From: an uncultured Alphaproteobacteria bacterium
GTDB taxonomy: Bacteria; Pseudomonadota; Alphaproteobacteria; GCA-2731375
Assembly (NCBI GenBank): GCA_951812805.1
Contig: CATOSZ010000001.1
Span: forward strand, 248,001 to 312,000
Length of the DNA: 64,000 nt
Direction: 5' to 3'
Part shown: in pieces, positions 8,907 to 18,100 of the stretch
Layout: each line of letters begins with the position of its first letter
How positions within the stretch are numbered: position 1 is the stretch's first letter
Made by a program: the position numbers and the translations under genes
Notes under the pieces: generated by a model
Told to the model about the DNA's origin: nothing
Seen by the model: the letters and a program-made list of their open reading frames with translations, nothing else
The model's database searches: none

Positions 8907-10115
8907 CAGGGCAATCGCATTTCAGAATTTGCCGAGGAGTGACAGGAGATAGTCGTTGTTCCAAGCGGCGATTTTGAACTTGGCGCGCAGCGAGTCTTTT
9001 CGTGGATCCTTTCGCATGACATTGAGCGCCATGTGGCGCAGGACGGCGAGATTGTGCGGTCCATTGTCCTTGCGGGTTCTGTCTTGGTCTTCGTTCATTT
9101 GGACATCGAGGCACCAGTGCAGGCGGTTTTCGACCCCCCAGTGCGCCCGGGCAACGGGATTGAAGCGCTCGGCGTCGAGCGGCTGGCTGAGCAGGTAGTA
9201 GGCGGTTTCGCTCGACGTCTTCTCCGCGCACTCGCGGGTCCGGGTGACTTTGGCGACCGCCTTCAGGCCCGGCCAATGATGGCGCTCTTGCAGCCACTCG
9301 ACGTGGCTGGAGACGAGAGCGGCACGGGTCTCGATGCGGCCATGATCGCCATCGACCGTGGTGTCGGTGGTGGTCGCTTCGGCTTTCGGATCGTCGAGGA
9401 AGGTTCTCACGTCGTCATGCAGCGTGCCTTGATTGCCCTTCAACGCCAGGGCGTAGTCACCCCCCTGCTCGATAATCTGGCTGGCGATGGCGCGCTGGCA
9501 ATTGAGGGCGTCCACGGTCACGATCGTCCCCTCGAGGCTCAATAGTTTCAACAGCTTCGGCACGGCGGTGATCTCGTTGGACTTGGCGTCGGTGGCGACT
9601 TGCCCCAACACCAGCCGCTGATCACAGCCCCAGGCCGAGACCATATGCAGCGCCGACGTGCCGCTCGCCTTGTCGTAGGATCGCCGCACCACCTTGCCGT
9701 CGATCGCAATGACCCCTTGGCAGGTCTCGGAAAAGCGCGCCATGAAGCGCTGGAAGCAGGCGCCGAACGCCTCCGGATCCAGCAACCGGAACACCCGGCT
9801 GAAGGTGTCGTGGCTCGGCACGCCATGTTCGAGTACGAGAAATTCCCGCAGGAACGCCTCCTTTTCACGCGCGAAGATCGCCATGTCGACCGCCGTCTGA
9901 CCGCCCGAGAGGACCGTGCACAGGGCGATCGTCAAGATCTCCAGCAGATCGTGACGCCCGGCATTGCCAGTCCGCGGATCCTCGAGACCCTCAAAGCACT
10001 CCAGAAAGCCTTCCATCGCAACCTCCACCCGTGAAAAGACCGGGTAGAATCGATTCGCGCCAATACCTCAAGATCAAACACGCACGTCAAGGCAATTCCA
10101 AATGCGATTCCCCTG
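8907..10115 (-). mobile_element. ISAs1-family insertion sequence, copy 1
   Basis: This 1,209-bp element is bounded by imperfect terminal inverted repeats: the left end reads CAGGGCAATCGCATTT and the right end, on the opposite strand, CAGGGGAATCGCATTT, one mismatch in 16. It contains one transposase gene on the minus strand and is flanked by the 10-bp direct repeat gccccatccg. The element lies about 150 bp upstream of the MerR-cyclase gene, inside what was the divergent intergenic region between that gene and the DUF502 gene. Its sequence matches copy 2 wherever I compared them. Confidence 0.95.
8922..10016 (-). CDS. ISAs1-family transposase (copy 1)
   Basis: The 364-residue DDE transposase carries the family N-terminus (LEDPRTGNAGRHDLLEILTI), a first catalytic Asp in IAIDGKVVRRS, a second in VTVDALNCQR and the Glu in HWGVENRLHWCLD. 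It is intact, with no frameshift. An in-frame GTG exists four codons upstream (10028), but the ATG at 10016 is preceded by GGAGG at good spacing and is preferred. The protein is identical to that of copy 2, so both copies could be active. Confidence 0.93.
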   Translation of the reverse strand: MEGFLECFEGLEDPRTGNAGRHDLLEILTIALCTVLSGGQTAVDMAIFAREKEAFLREFLVLEHGVPSHDTFSRVFRLLDPEAFGACFQRFMARFSETCQGVIAIDGKVVRRSYDKASGTSALHMVSAWGCDQRLVLGQVATDAKSNEITAVPKLLKLLSLEGTIVTVDALNCQRAIASQIIEQGGDYALALKGNQGTLHDDVRTFLDDPKAEATTTDTTVDGDHGRIETRAALVSSHVEWLQERHHWPGLKAVAKVTRTRECAEKTSSETAYYLLSQPLDAERFNPVARAHWGVENRLHWCLDVQMNEDQDRTRKDNGPHNLAVLRHMALNVMRKDPRKDSLRAKFKIAAWNNDYLLSLLGKF

Positions 10116-10125
10116 GCCCCATCCG
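10116..10125. repeat. 10-bp target-site duplication, right side of ISAs1 copy 1
   Basis: This is the direct repeat of 8897-8906 (gccccatccg). Confidence 0.93.
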
Positions 10126-10215
10126 GGCGAAGGGTTGACGAACAGCTACTCATTGGTTCACCCACTACAATGGACAGAAAGGTACATAGGTGACCTGGAC
10201 TGTGCAAATAGAAAA
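10126..10215. other. Short host segment between the two ISAs1 copies
   Basis: This AT-rich stretch between the two target duplications is all that separates the two elements. I see no gene in it. Joined to the sequence right of copy 2, it reconstructs the pre-insertion intergenic region. Confidence 0.7.
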
Positions 10216-10225
10216 TTAACCGATC
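10216..10225. repeat. 10-bp target-site duplication, left side of ISAs1 copy 2
   Basis: The sequence ttaaccgatc precedes the element and recurs at 11435-11444. It differs from the duplication around copy 1, which shows that this is a separate insertion event. Confidence 0.93.
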
Positions 10226-11434
10226 CAGGGCAATCGCATTTCAGAATTTGCCGAGGAGTGACAGGAGATAGTCGTTGTTCCAAGCGGCGATTTTGAACTT
10301 GGCGCGCAGCGAGTCTTTTCGTGGATCCTTTCGCATGACATTGAGCGCCATGTGGCGCAGGACGGCGAGATTGTGCGGTCCATTGTCCTTGCGGGTTCTG
10401 TCTTGGTCTTCGTTCATTTGGACATCGAGGCACCAGTGCAGGCGGTTTTCGACCCCCCAGTGCGCCCGGGCAACGGGATTGAAGCGCTCGGCGTCGAGCG
10501 GCTGGCTGAGCAGGTAGTAGGCGGTTTCGCTCGACGTCTTCTCCGCGCACTCGCGGGTCCGGGTGACTTTGGCGACCGCCTTCAGGCCCGGCCAATGATG
10601 GCGCTCTTGCAGCCACTCGACGTGGCTGGAGACGAGAGCGGCACGGGTCTCGATGCGGCCATGATCGCCATCGACCGTGGTGTCGGTGGTGGTCGCTTCG
10701 GCTTTCGGATCGTCGAGGAAGGTTCTCACGTCGTCATGCAGCGTGCCTTGATTGCCCTTCAACGCCAGGGCGTAGTCACCCCCCTGCTCGATAATCTGGC
10801 TGGCGATGGCGCGCTGGCAATTGAGGGCGTCCACGGTCACGATCGTCCCCTCGAGGCTCAATAGTTTCAACAGCTTCGGCACGGCGGTGATCTCGTTGGA
10901 CTTGGCGTCGGTGGCGACTTGCCCCAACACCAGCCGCTGATCACAGCCCCAGGCCGAGACCATATGCAGCGCCGACGTGCCGCTCGCCTTGTCGTAGGAT
11001 CGCCGCACCACCTTGCCGTCGATCGCAATGACCCCTTGGCAGGTCTCGGAAAAGCGCGCCATGAAGCGCTGGAAGCAGGCGCCGAACGCCTCCGGATCCA
11101 GCAACCGGAACACCCGGCTGAAGGTGTCGTGGCTCGGCACGCCATGTTCGAGTACGAGAAATTCCCGCAGGAACGCCTCCTTTTCACGCGCGAAGATCGC
11201 CATGTCGACCGCCGTCTGACCGCCCGAGAGGACCGTGCACAGGGCGATCGTCAAGATCTCCAGCAGATCGTGACGCCCGGCATTGCCAGTCCGCGGATCC
11301 TCGAGACCCTCAAAGCACTCCAGAAAGCCTTCCATCGCAACCTCCACCCGTGAAAAGACCGGGTAGAATCGATTCGCGCCAATACCTCAAGATCAAACAC
11401 GCACGTCAAGGCAATTCCAAATGCGATTCCCCTG
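10226..11434 (-). mobile_element. ISAs1-family insertion sequence, copy 2
   Basis: This second 1,209-bp element has the same terminal inverted repeats and the same orientation as copy 1, offset by 1,319 bp. It is flanked by ttaaccgatc direct repeats. Identity of both the transposase and the shadow frames to copy 1 points to very recent transposition or duplication. Confidence 0.95.
10241..11335 (-). CDS. ISAs1-family transposase (copy 2)
   Basis: This 364-residue transposase is identical in sequence to copy 1, with the same DDE residues and the same preferred ATG behind a GGAGG. An alternative in-frame GTG is at 11347. It is intact. Confidence 0.93.
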   Translation of the reverse strand: MEGFLECFEGLEDPRTGNAGRHDLLEILTIALCTVLSGGQTAVDMAIFAREKEAFLREFLVLEHGVPSHDTFSRVFRLLDPEAFGACFQRFMARFSETCQGVIAIDGKVVRRSYDKASGTSALHMVSAWGCDQRLVLGQVATDAKSNEITAVPKLLKLLSLEGTIVTVDALNCQRAIASQIIEQGGDYALALKGNQGTLHDDVRTFLDDPKAEATTTDTTVDGDHGRIETRAALVSSHVEWLQERHHWPGLKAVAKVTRTRECAEKTSSETAYYLLSQPLDAERFNPVARAHWGVENRLHWCLDVQMNEDQDRTRKDNGPHNLAVLRHMALNVMRKDPRKDSLRAKFKIAAWNNDYLLSLLGKF

Positions 11435-11444
11435 TTAACCGATC
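11435..11444. repeat. 10-bp target-site duplication, right side of ISAs1 copy 2
   Basis: This is the direct repeat of 10216-10225 (ttaaccgatc). Confidence 0.93.
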
Positions 11445-11904
11445 TGGATTTGGGCAGATTGTTTGTGTATTTATGCAACAGTCCAAATCAGTAGCCTGAA
11501 GCTCGGCGGGGTATATCCGATGAAATCAATGGGTTAGTCAAAATTCCGGCAGTTTTGCTCTAGGCCCTGTCCATTTTTGATCCGTCATCAATATATTGAT
11601 CTGGCCAATCTGTCTATTTTTACTTAGAGAATCGCTGTAAATGCCTAATTCTATTGAGGTTAGACAATCTCCGACCTTAGACAGTTGCCTCGCGCCGCCT
11701 GGACAAGATGTTGATTCGGCCTTGGATCCAGGTTGGTGATTGACAGGCCACTCGGCGCGTGGTCCATAGCCGGGACGACCCGGCCCCTCGGCGGTGCGAC
11801 GCGTTTTTTCCGAAGTATCGTTCCCATCGCTGGACTTGCGCGTCTCCGCTCACATATCTCGGGTGTGGAGCGTGCCGCCGAAGAGCGAGAGAGCCGCACC
11901 AGGC
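11445..11904. other. AT-rich non-coding region upstream of the DUF502 gene
   Basis: The first 250 or so bases are clearly richer in A+T than the surrounding genes and have short frames only; composition returns to normal near 11690. I recognise no gene, RNA or transposon end here. It probably holds the promoter of the DUF502 gene and may be a remnant of earlier inserted DNA. Confidence 0.5.
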
Positions 11905-12717
11905 ATGGACGAGAACGAACAGAGTGGCGAGACGCCGGGCGATGACGCCCCCGGCCTGATCCCCGCGCAGGTTATCCAGCCGGCGCAGAAGCCACGGCTG
12001 ATCAGCCGGCTGCGCAATTACCTCTTCGCCGGGATCATCGTCACCGTGCCAATCGCGATCACCGTCTATTTGACGGTGATCATCGTCGAGTTCGTCGATG
12101 CCCAGATCGTCCCGCTGATCCCGCCGATCTACAATCCGGAAACCTACCTGCCGTTCTCGATACCGGGCCTCGGCATTCTGGTCGTGCTGCTGGTCTTGAT
12201 TTTCGTCGGCTTCGTCGCCGCGAATTTCTTCGGCCGCGCCCTGATCCGGACGGGGGAGCGGGTGATCGATCGCATGCCGATCGTGCGCACCGTCTACAAC
12301 GCGTTGAAGCAGATTGCCGAAACGGTGCTGCAGCAATCCTCCAACGCCTTCCGCCAGGTCGTGATGGTCGAATATCCCCGCAAGGGGATCTGGGCGCTCG
12401 CCTTCCTCACCAGCGAGGCGGTGGGCGAGGTGCGCCGGCGAACCGGGCGTGAACTGATCAGCGTCTTCCTGCCGACGACGCCGAACCCGACCTCCGGTTT
12501 CCTGCTGCTGGTGCCGAAGGAGGACCTGATCGAGCTGGATATGTCGGTCGAGGAGGCGGCGAAAATGATCATTTCCGCGGGCGTCGTCATCCCGCCGGAT
12601 TGGGCCGCTATCGAGGCCGAGGTCGAGGCGCCGATCCAGGTCTCCGGCCTGTTTGCCGAGCGTCAGGCGGCGCGTGACCAGGCCGACGAGGCGGATGGTC
12701 AGCCGGAGCCCAAATAG
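11905..12717 (+). CDS. DUF502 family membrane protein
   Basis: The 270-residue protein has an N-terminal soluble tail, then two hydrophobic helices (about residues 38-65 and 85-112), then a cytosolic domain with the DUF502 pattern RMPIVRTVYNALKQIAETV and FLPTTPNPTSGFLLLVP. Function of the family is unknown; members are conserved in Gram-negative bacteria and plastids. The ATG at 11905 was chosen over an upstream in-frame start because it begins the normal family N-terminus; no strong ribosome-binding site is seen. The 3' end overlaps recG by 19 nt in convergent orientation. Confidence 0.85.
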   Translation: MDENEQSGETPGDDAPGLIPAQVIQPAQKPRLISRLRNYLFAGIIVTVPIAITVYLTVIIVEFVDAQIVPLIPPIYNPETYLPFSIPGLGILVVLLVLIFVGFVAANFFGRALIRTGERVIDRMPIVRTVYNALKQIAETVLQQSSNAFRQVVMVEYPRKGIWALAFLTSEAVGEVRRRTGRELISVFLPTTPNPTSGFLLLVPKEDLIELDMSVEEAAKMIISAGVVIPPDWAAIEAEVEAPIQVSGLFAERQAARDQADEADGQPEPK

Positions 12718-14780
12718 GCGATCGCCGCGTCCCGCTCGAAGAGGTAGAGCAGCACGCGCAACGCCGCGCCCCGTTCGCTCGCCAGTTTCGGATCGGTCTC
12801 CATGATCATCCGCGCGTCGTCCCGGGCCATCGCCATCAGATCCTGGTGAAAGGCGATGTCGGCCAGGTGAAAAGTCGGCAGGCCGCTTTGCCGGGTGCCC
12901 AGGATCTCGCCCGCGCCGCGCAGGCGAAGATCTTCCTCGGCGATGATGAAGCCGTCGTCGCTTTCCCGCATGATTTCGAGCCGGGCGCGCGCGGTTTCGC
13001 CCAGGGGCTCGGCGTAGAGCAGCAGGCAACTGCCCGGTCGCTCGCCCCGGCCGACCCGGCCGCGCAGCTGATGCATCTGCGCGAGGCCGAAGCGCTCGGC
13101 ATGTTCGAGCACGATGATGGTCGCCTCCGGCACGTCGACACCGACCTCGATCACCGTGGTGGCGACCAGGATATCGATGTCGCCGGCCCGGAAACTCTCC
13201 ATCACGCGGTCCTTTTCCGGCCCGCGCATGCGGCCGTGCACCAGGCCGACACCCTCGCCCAGCAGGCTTTTCAGGGTGCCGTGGCGTTCCTCCGCCGCCG
13301 CCACGTCGAGCGCTTCGGATTCCGCCACCAACGGACAGACCCAATAGACCCTGTCGCCCCGCGCCCTTGCCCGGCCGAGGCCCTGGATCACGTCGTCGAG
13401 ACGCGAGATCGGCAGCGCCCGGGTATCGATCGGCGCCCGGCCCGGCGGCTTCTCGTCCAGGCGGGAGGAGTCCATATCGCCGTAGGCGGTCATGGTCAGG
13501 GTGCGGGGGATCGGCGTTGCCGTCATCACCAGCACGTCGGTGTTGTGCCCCTTTTCGCCCAGCAGCAAGCGCTGGTGCACGCCGAAGCGATGCTGTTCGT
13601 CGATGACCGCCAGGGCGAGGTCGCGGAATTCGACGTCGTCCTGGAAGAGCGCATGGGTGCCGATGGCGATTCTGGCGGACCCGCTGGCCAGACGGCCGAG
13701 GGCCTGTTCGCGGGCCTTGCCCTTGTCGCGCCCGGTCAGCAACTCGGCCCGGATGTCGAGCTTGGCCAGCAGGGGGGCGATGGTCGCGTGGTGCTGGCGG
13801 GCCAGGATCTCCGTCGGCGCCATGATCGCCGCCTGGGCGCCGGCCTCGACCGCGTTCAGCATGGCCGCCAGCGCCACCACGGTCTTGCCGCTGCCGACAT
13901 CGCCTTGCAGCAGGCGCAACATACGGTCGGGCCCGGCCATGTCGGCCAGGATCTCCTTGATCGCGCGCGCTTGCGCCCCGGTGAGCGGGAAGGGCAGGGC
14001 CGCTTCCATGGCCGCCCGCAGCGCGCCGTCGCCGGCCAGTACGCGACCCTTGCGCCGCCTGGCCGCGGCCCGGACCAGCATCAGTGCCAACTGGTTTGCC
14101 AGCAGTTCGTCATAGGCCAGGCGCTGGCGCACCGTGGCGTCCGGCGCCAGGTCGGCCAGGCCCTCCGGCGCGTGGGCCCGGATCAGGGCTTCGTGCCAAC
14201 CGGGCCAGCCGTGCGTCGTCAGCAGGCTCGTCTGCAGCCATTCGGGAAGCTCGGGCGCCGCGTCGAGGGCACCCCGCACGGCCCGCGCGAGCGGGCGGGG
14301 CGTCAGCCCGGCGGTGGCGCCGTAGACCGGTTCGACCAGCGGCAGGCTGTCCAGTTCGTCCGGCGCCAGGATATGGTCGGGATGGACGATCTGTGGCGCC
14401 CCCTGGAACATCTGCACGGTGCCGCTCACCACCCGCGTTTCGCCCGGCGGCAGCATGCGGGCCAGGTAGTCGCCCTTGGCGCGGAAGAACACCAGGGTGA
14501 GAAAACCGGTTTCGTCACGGCAGATGACCCGCGTCGGCAGGCGCGGCGTGGGCCCGGGCTGATGCTCGACGACCTCGAGGGTCAAAGTGGCGAGCGCGCC
14601 CTCCCGCGCTTCGGCCACGCTCGGGCGGTAGCGCCGGTCGACGATGCCGCGGGGCAGGTGCCAGCAGAGATCGAGCAGCCGGCCGCCGGCCGCAGTTTCG
14701 ATCAGTTTCCCGATGCGCTGGCCTACTCCCTTCAGGGAGAGTACCGGCCGGAACAGGGGAAACAGGATATCGGGACGCAT
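12699..14780 (-). CDS. recG: ATP-dependent DNA helicase RecG
   Basis: This 693-residue helicase reverses stalled replication forks and branch-migrates recombination intermediates. The N-terminal wedge (OB-fold) domain is followed by a superfamily 2 helicase core. Walker A is GDVGSGKTVV near residue 297, the DEAD-like box is DEQHRFG near 400, and late motifs are TTVIEVGVDVP and LRGRVGRGERPG. The start at 14780 (MRPDILFPLF) matches the family N-terminus; a longer frame adds 23 unlikely residues. It is divergent from sdhE and convergent with the DUF502 gene. Confidence 0.95.
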   Translation of the reverse strand: MRPDILFPLFRPVLSLKGVGQRIGKLIETAAGGRLLDLCWHLPRGIVDRRYRPSVAEAREGALATLTLEVVEHQPGPTPRLPTRVICRDETGFLTLVFFRAKGDYLARMLPPGETRVVSGTVQMFQGAPQIVHPDHILAPDELDSLPLVEPVYGATAGLTPRPLARAVRGALDAAPELPEWLQTSLLTTHGWPGWHEALIRAHAPEGLADLAPDATVRQRLAYDELLANQLALMLVRAAARRRKGRVLAGDGALRAAMEAALPFPLTGAQARAIKEILADMAGPDRMLRLLQGDVGSGKTVVALAAMLNAVEAGAQAAIMAPTEILARQHHATIAPLLAKLDIRAELLTGRDKGKAREQALGRLASGSARIAIGTHALFQDDVEFRDLALAVIDEQHRFGVHQRLLLGEKGHNTDVLVMTATPIPRTLTMTAYGDMDSSRLDEKPPGRAPIDTRALPISRLDDVIQGLGRARARGDRVYWVCPLVAESEALDVAAAEERHGTLKSLLGEGVGLVHGRMRGPEKDRVMESFRAGDIDILVATTVIEVGVDVPEATIIVLEHAERFGLAQMHQLRGRVGRGERPGSCLLLYAEPLGETARARLEIMRESDDGFIIAEEDLRLRGAGEILGTRQSGLPTFHLADIAFHQDLMAMARDDARMIMETDPKLASERGAALRVLLYLFERDAAIAYLGSG

Positions 14781-14869
14781 CGCGGGCCGCCTGAGCGTGA
14801 AAAATTCGGCGGATCCGGCCGGCTCGAAGCTGACAGCCCGCCCGTGCAAGGCTATACCCCGTTCAGCCC

Positions 14870-15154
14870 ATGGAGGGAAGGATGGTCGAGGATCTGGAGT
14901 TGCGCCGCCGGCGCCTGAAATACCGCAGCAAGCACCGCGGCACCAAGGAACTCGACCTGCTGCTGGGCGTCTTCGCCGAGCGACAGCTCGAGGTCATGAG
15001 TGCGCGCGAACTCGACCTCTACGAGGCGATCCTCGATGCCGACGAGGTCGACATCTACGCCTGGTTGGTCGGGCGGACGCCGGTGCCGCCGGCCTACGAC
15101 AACGACGTGATGCGCCGCCTGCTCGCCTTCGACTTTCCCAGGGCCCTGCGGTGA
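14870..15154 (+). CDS. sdhE: FAD assembly factor SdhE (succinate dehydrogenase assembly factor 2 family)
   Basis: The 94-residue protein has the SdhE/SDHAF2 signature RRRLKYRSKHRGTKELD, with the RGxxE motif near residues 23-27. SdhE promotes covalent attachment of FAD to the flavoprotein subunits of succinate dehydrogenase and fumarate reductase. A second in-frame Met lies four codons downstream and is an alternative start. Its stop overlaps the GTG start of mfd by 4 nt (GTGA), so the two are translationally coupled. Confidence 0.9.
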   Translation: MEGRMVEDLELRRRRLKYRSKHRGTKELDLLLGVFAERQLEVMSARELDLYEAILDADEVDIYAWLVGRTPVPPAYDNDVMRRLLAFDFPRALR

Positions 15155-18100
15155 GTACCGCGCTCGATAACACCGTCCGCGCCAAGGGCCGCCTGACCGT
15201 CGCCGGTGCGCCGGAGGGGGTGGAGGCGCGTTTCCTCGCCGATCTCGCCCAGCGGCTGGAACATGGCCTCGTCCATGTCGCCCGCGACGAGGGCCGGATG
15301 TCCGCGCTCGCCGACGCGGTCGCCTTCTTCGCACCGGAGCTCGAGGTCTGGTGTTTCCCCGCCTGGGACTGTCTGCCCTACGACCGGGCCTCACCCAACG
15401 CCGAAATCGGTGCGCGACGGGCCGACATGCTCTCGCGTCTGGCCGGCATGGCGGCGGACGGGGATGAAGGGGAAGGGCGCCCCCGCCTGCTGATCACCAC
15501 CATTTCGGCGGCGCTGCAGCGGGTGCCCGCCCGCGCCACCTTTGCCGGCACGATCTTCGCCGGCCGGATCGGCGGCACCGTCTCCCTCGACAGCTTGAAC
15601 GAATTTCTCGTCCGCAACGGCTACAGCCGGACCGGCACGGTGATGGAGCCGGGCGAATACGCCCAGCGCGGCGGCCTGATCGACATCTTTCCGCCGGGCG
15701 CCGAGACGCCGATGCGGCTCGACTTCTTCGGCGACGAATTGGAAAGCCTGCGCCTGTTCGATCCCTTGACCCAGCGCACCACCGGAAATGCGGAAGCATT
15801 TCGCCTGGGCCCGGTCTCCGAGGTCACCCTCGACCAGGCCTCCATCGATCGTTTCCGCGCCGGCTATCGCCAGGCCTTCGGCGCGGTGACGGGGGAGGAT
15901 CCGCTCTATCACGGCATCAGCGCCGGGCGGCGCCATGTCGGCATGGAGCATTGGCTGCCGTTGTTCCACGATGCGCTGGAAAGCCTGTTCGACTATGTGC
16001 CCGGCGCGCGGATCTCACTCGATCCCACGGGCGAGGAGGCGGTAGCCGCGCGCCTCGTCCAGATCGTGGAGCATTTCGAGGCGCGACGCGAGTACCTCGG
16101 CGAGCGTGGCGACGAGGCGCCGCCCTACAATCCGCTGCCCCCCGAGGCGCTCTATCTGACGACGGCGGAATGGGACGAGGTGGCGACCGCACGCACGGCC
16201 CTGGCGTTGACCCCGTTCCAGGCGCCGCCGGCCGCCGACGTCGTCTCCCTCGAGGGGCGGCAGGGGCGCGACTTCGCGGCCGAGCGGGCGCACGAGGGCC
16301 TCGACGTCTTCGCCGCGCTCGGCGATCACCTGCGCGCCCACGTGCTGGCCGGACGCCGGGTGGCGATCGCCGCCTTCAGTCCAGGCTCCGCCGACCGGCT
16401 GTCGACCTTGCTGTCGGACCACGATATCGGCCCGGTGCCGGTGGTCGAGGACCTGGTCGCCCTGGAAAAATTGCCCCAGGCCAAGCCCGCCCTCGTCGTC
16501 CTGCCGCTGGAGCACGGCTTCGAGACGGAGGACCTGGTCGTCGTCGGCGAGCAGGACATCCTCGGCGATCGCATGGTGCGCGCCGGTCGCCGCTCGCGCC
16601 GGGCGGAGGAATTCCTGACCAGCGCGGCCGAGCTGACGACCGGCGACCTGGTCGTGCATGCCGAGCATGGCATCGGCCGTTATGAGGGGTTGGTGACCCT
16701 CGACGTCGGGGGTGCGCCGCATGATTGCCTGCACCTGAGCTACCACGGGGGCGACAAGCTCTACCTCCCGGTGGTGAATATCGAGGTGCTGTCGCGCTAC
16801 GGCTCGGAGGAGGCCGGCGTCAATCTCGACCGGCTCGGCGGGGCCGGCTGGCAGGCCCGCAAGGCCCGGCTTAAGGCCCGCCTGAAGGACATGGCCGACG
16901 CGCTGATCAAGGTCGCGGCGGCCCGCGCGTTGAAGACCGCGCCCCGGATCGCCCTCGACGATCCGTCGTACGCGACCTTCTGTTCCGGCTTCCCCTACGA
17001 GGAAACGGACGACCAGATGAACGCGATCGAGGACGTGATCGCCGATCTCGGCGCCGGGCGGCCGATGGACCGGCTGGTCTGCGGCGACGTCGGCTTCGGC
17101 AAGACCGAGGTAGCACTTCGCAGTGCCTTCGCCACCGTGATGGCCGGCGGCCAGGTCGCCGTGGTGGCGCCGACGACCCTGTTGGTCCGCCAGCACTTCG
17201 CCACCTTCCAGGAGCGCTTCCGCGAGCTTCCCGTCATCGTCCGCCAGCTTTCCCGCCTGGTCTCGAACAAGGACGCGGCGGACACCCGGGCCGAGCTGGA
17301 ATCGGGCCGTGCCGACATCGTCATCGGCACCCACGCGCTGCTCGGCAAGCGGGTGAAGTTCAACGACCTCCAGCTTTTGATCGTGGACGAGGAGCAGCAC
17401 TTCGGCGTGAAGCACAAGGAACGGCTAAAGCAGCTGCGCGACGACGTCCATGTGCTGACCCTGACGGCGACGCCGATCCCGCGCACGCTGCAGCTGGCGA
17501 TGAGCGGCGTTAAGGAGCTGAGCCTGATCGCCACACCGCCGGTCGACCGCCTGGCCGTGCGCACCTTCGTTTTGCCCTTCGATCCGGTCATCGTGCGCGA
17601 GGCCATCCTGCGCGAGCATTATCGCGGCGGCCAGACCTTCTACGTCTGCCCGCGCATTCAGGACATTCCCGAAGTCGCCGCCTTCCTGAAGGAGCATCTA
17701 CCGGAGGTGAAGTTCGTCACCGCACACGGCCGCATGGCTGGTGGTGAGCTGGAAGACGTCATGGGCGCCTTCTACGACGGCGCCTTCGACGTCCTGGTCT
17801 CGACGACGATCATCGAATCCGGCCTCGACATTCCGAACGCCAACACGCTGATCGTGCACCGGGCCGACATGTTCGGGCTGGCGCAGCTCTACCAGCTGCG
17901 TGGTCGCATCGGGCGGGCGAAGAAGCGGGCCTATTCCTATTTCACGTTGCCGCCGCGCCGGGCGCCGACGGTAAACGCGGAGAAGCGGCTGAAGGTTTTG
18001 CAGGCGCTCGACACGCTCGGCGCCGGCTTCAGCCTGGCCAGCCACGACCTCGACATCCGCGGCGCCGGCAACCTGCTGGGCGAGGAGCAGTCGGGCCACA

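Noticed and set aside
8897..11444. A composite transposon made by the two ISAs1 copies
   Set aside because: Each copy has its own distinct 10-bp target duplication and only about 110 bp lies between them, so they are independent insertions without cargo.
12846..14918. A 690-codon plus-strand frame opposite recG
   Set aside because: recG is certain on the other strand, and this translation shows no recognisable domain.
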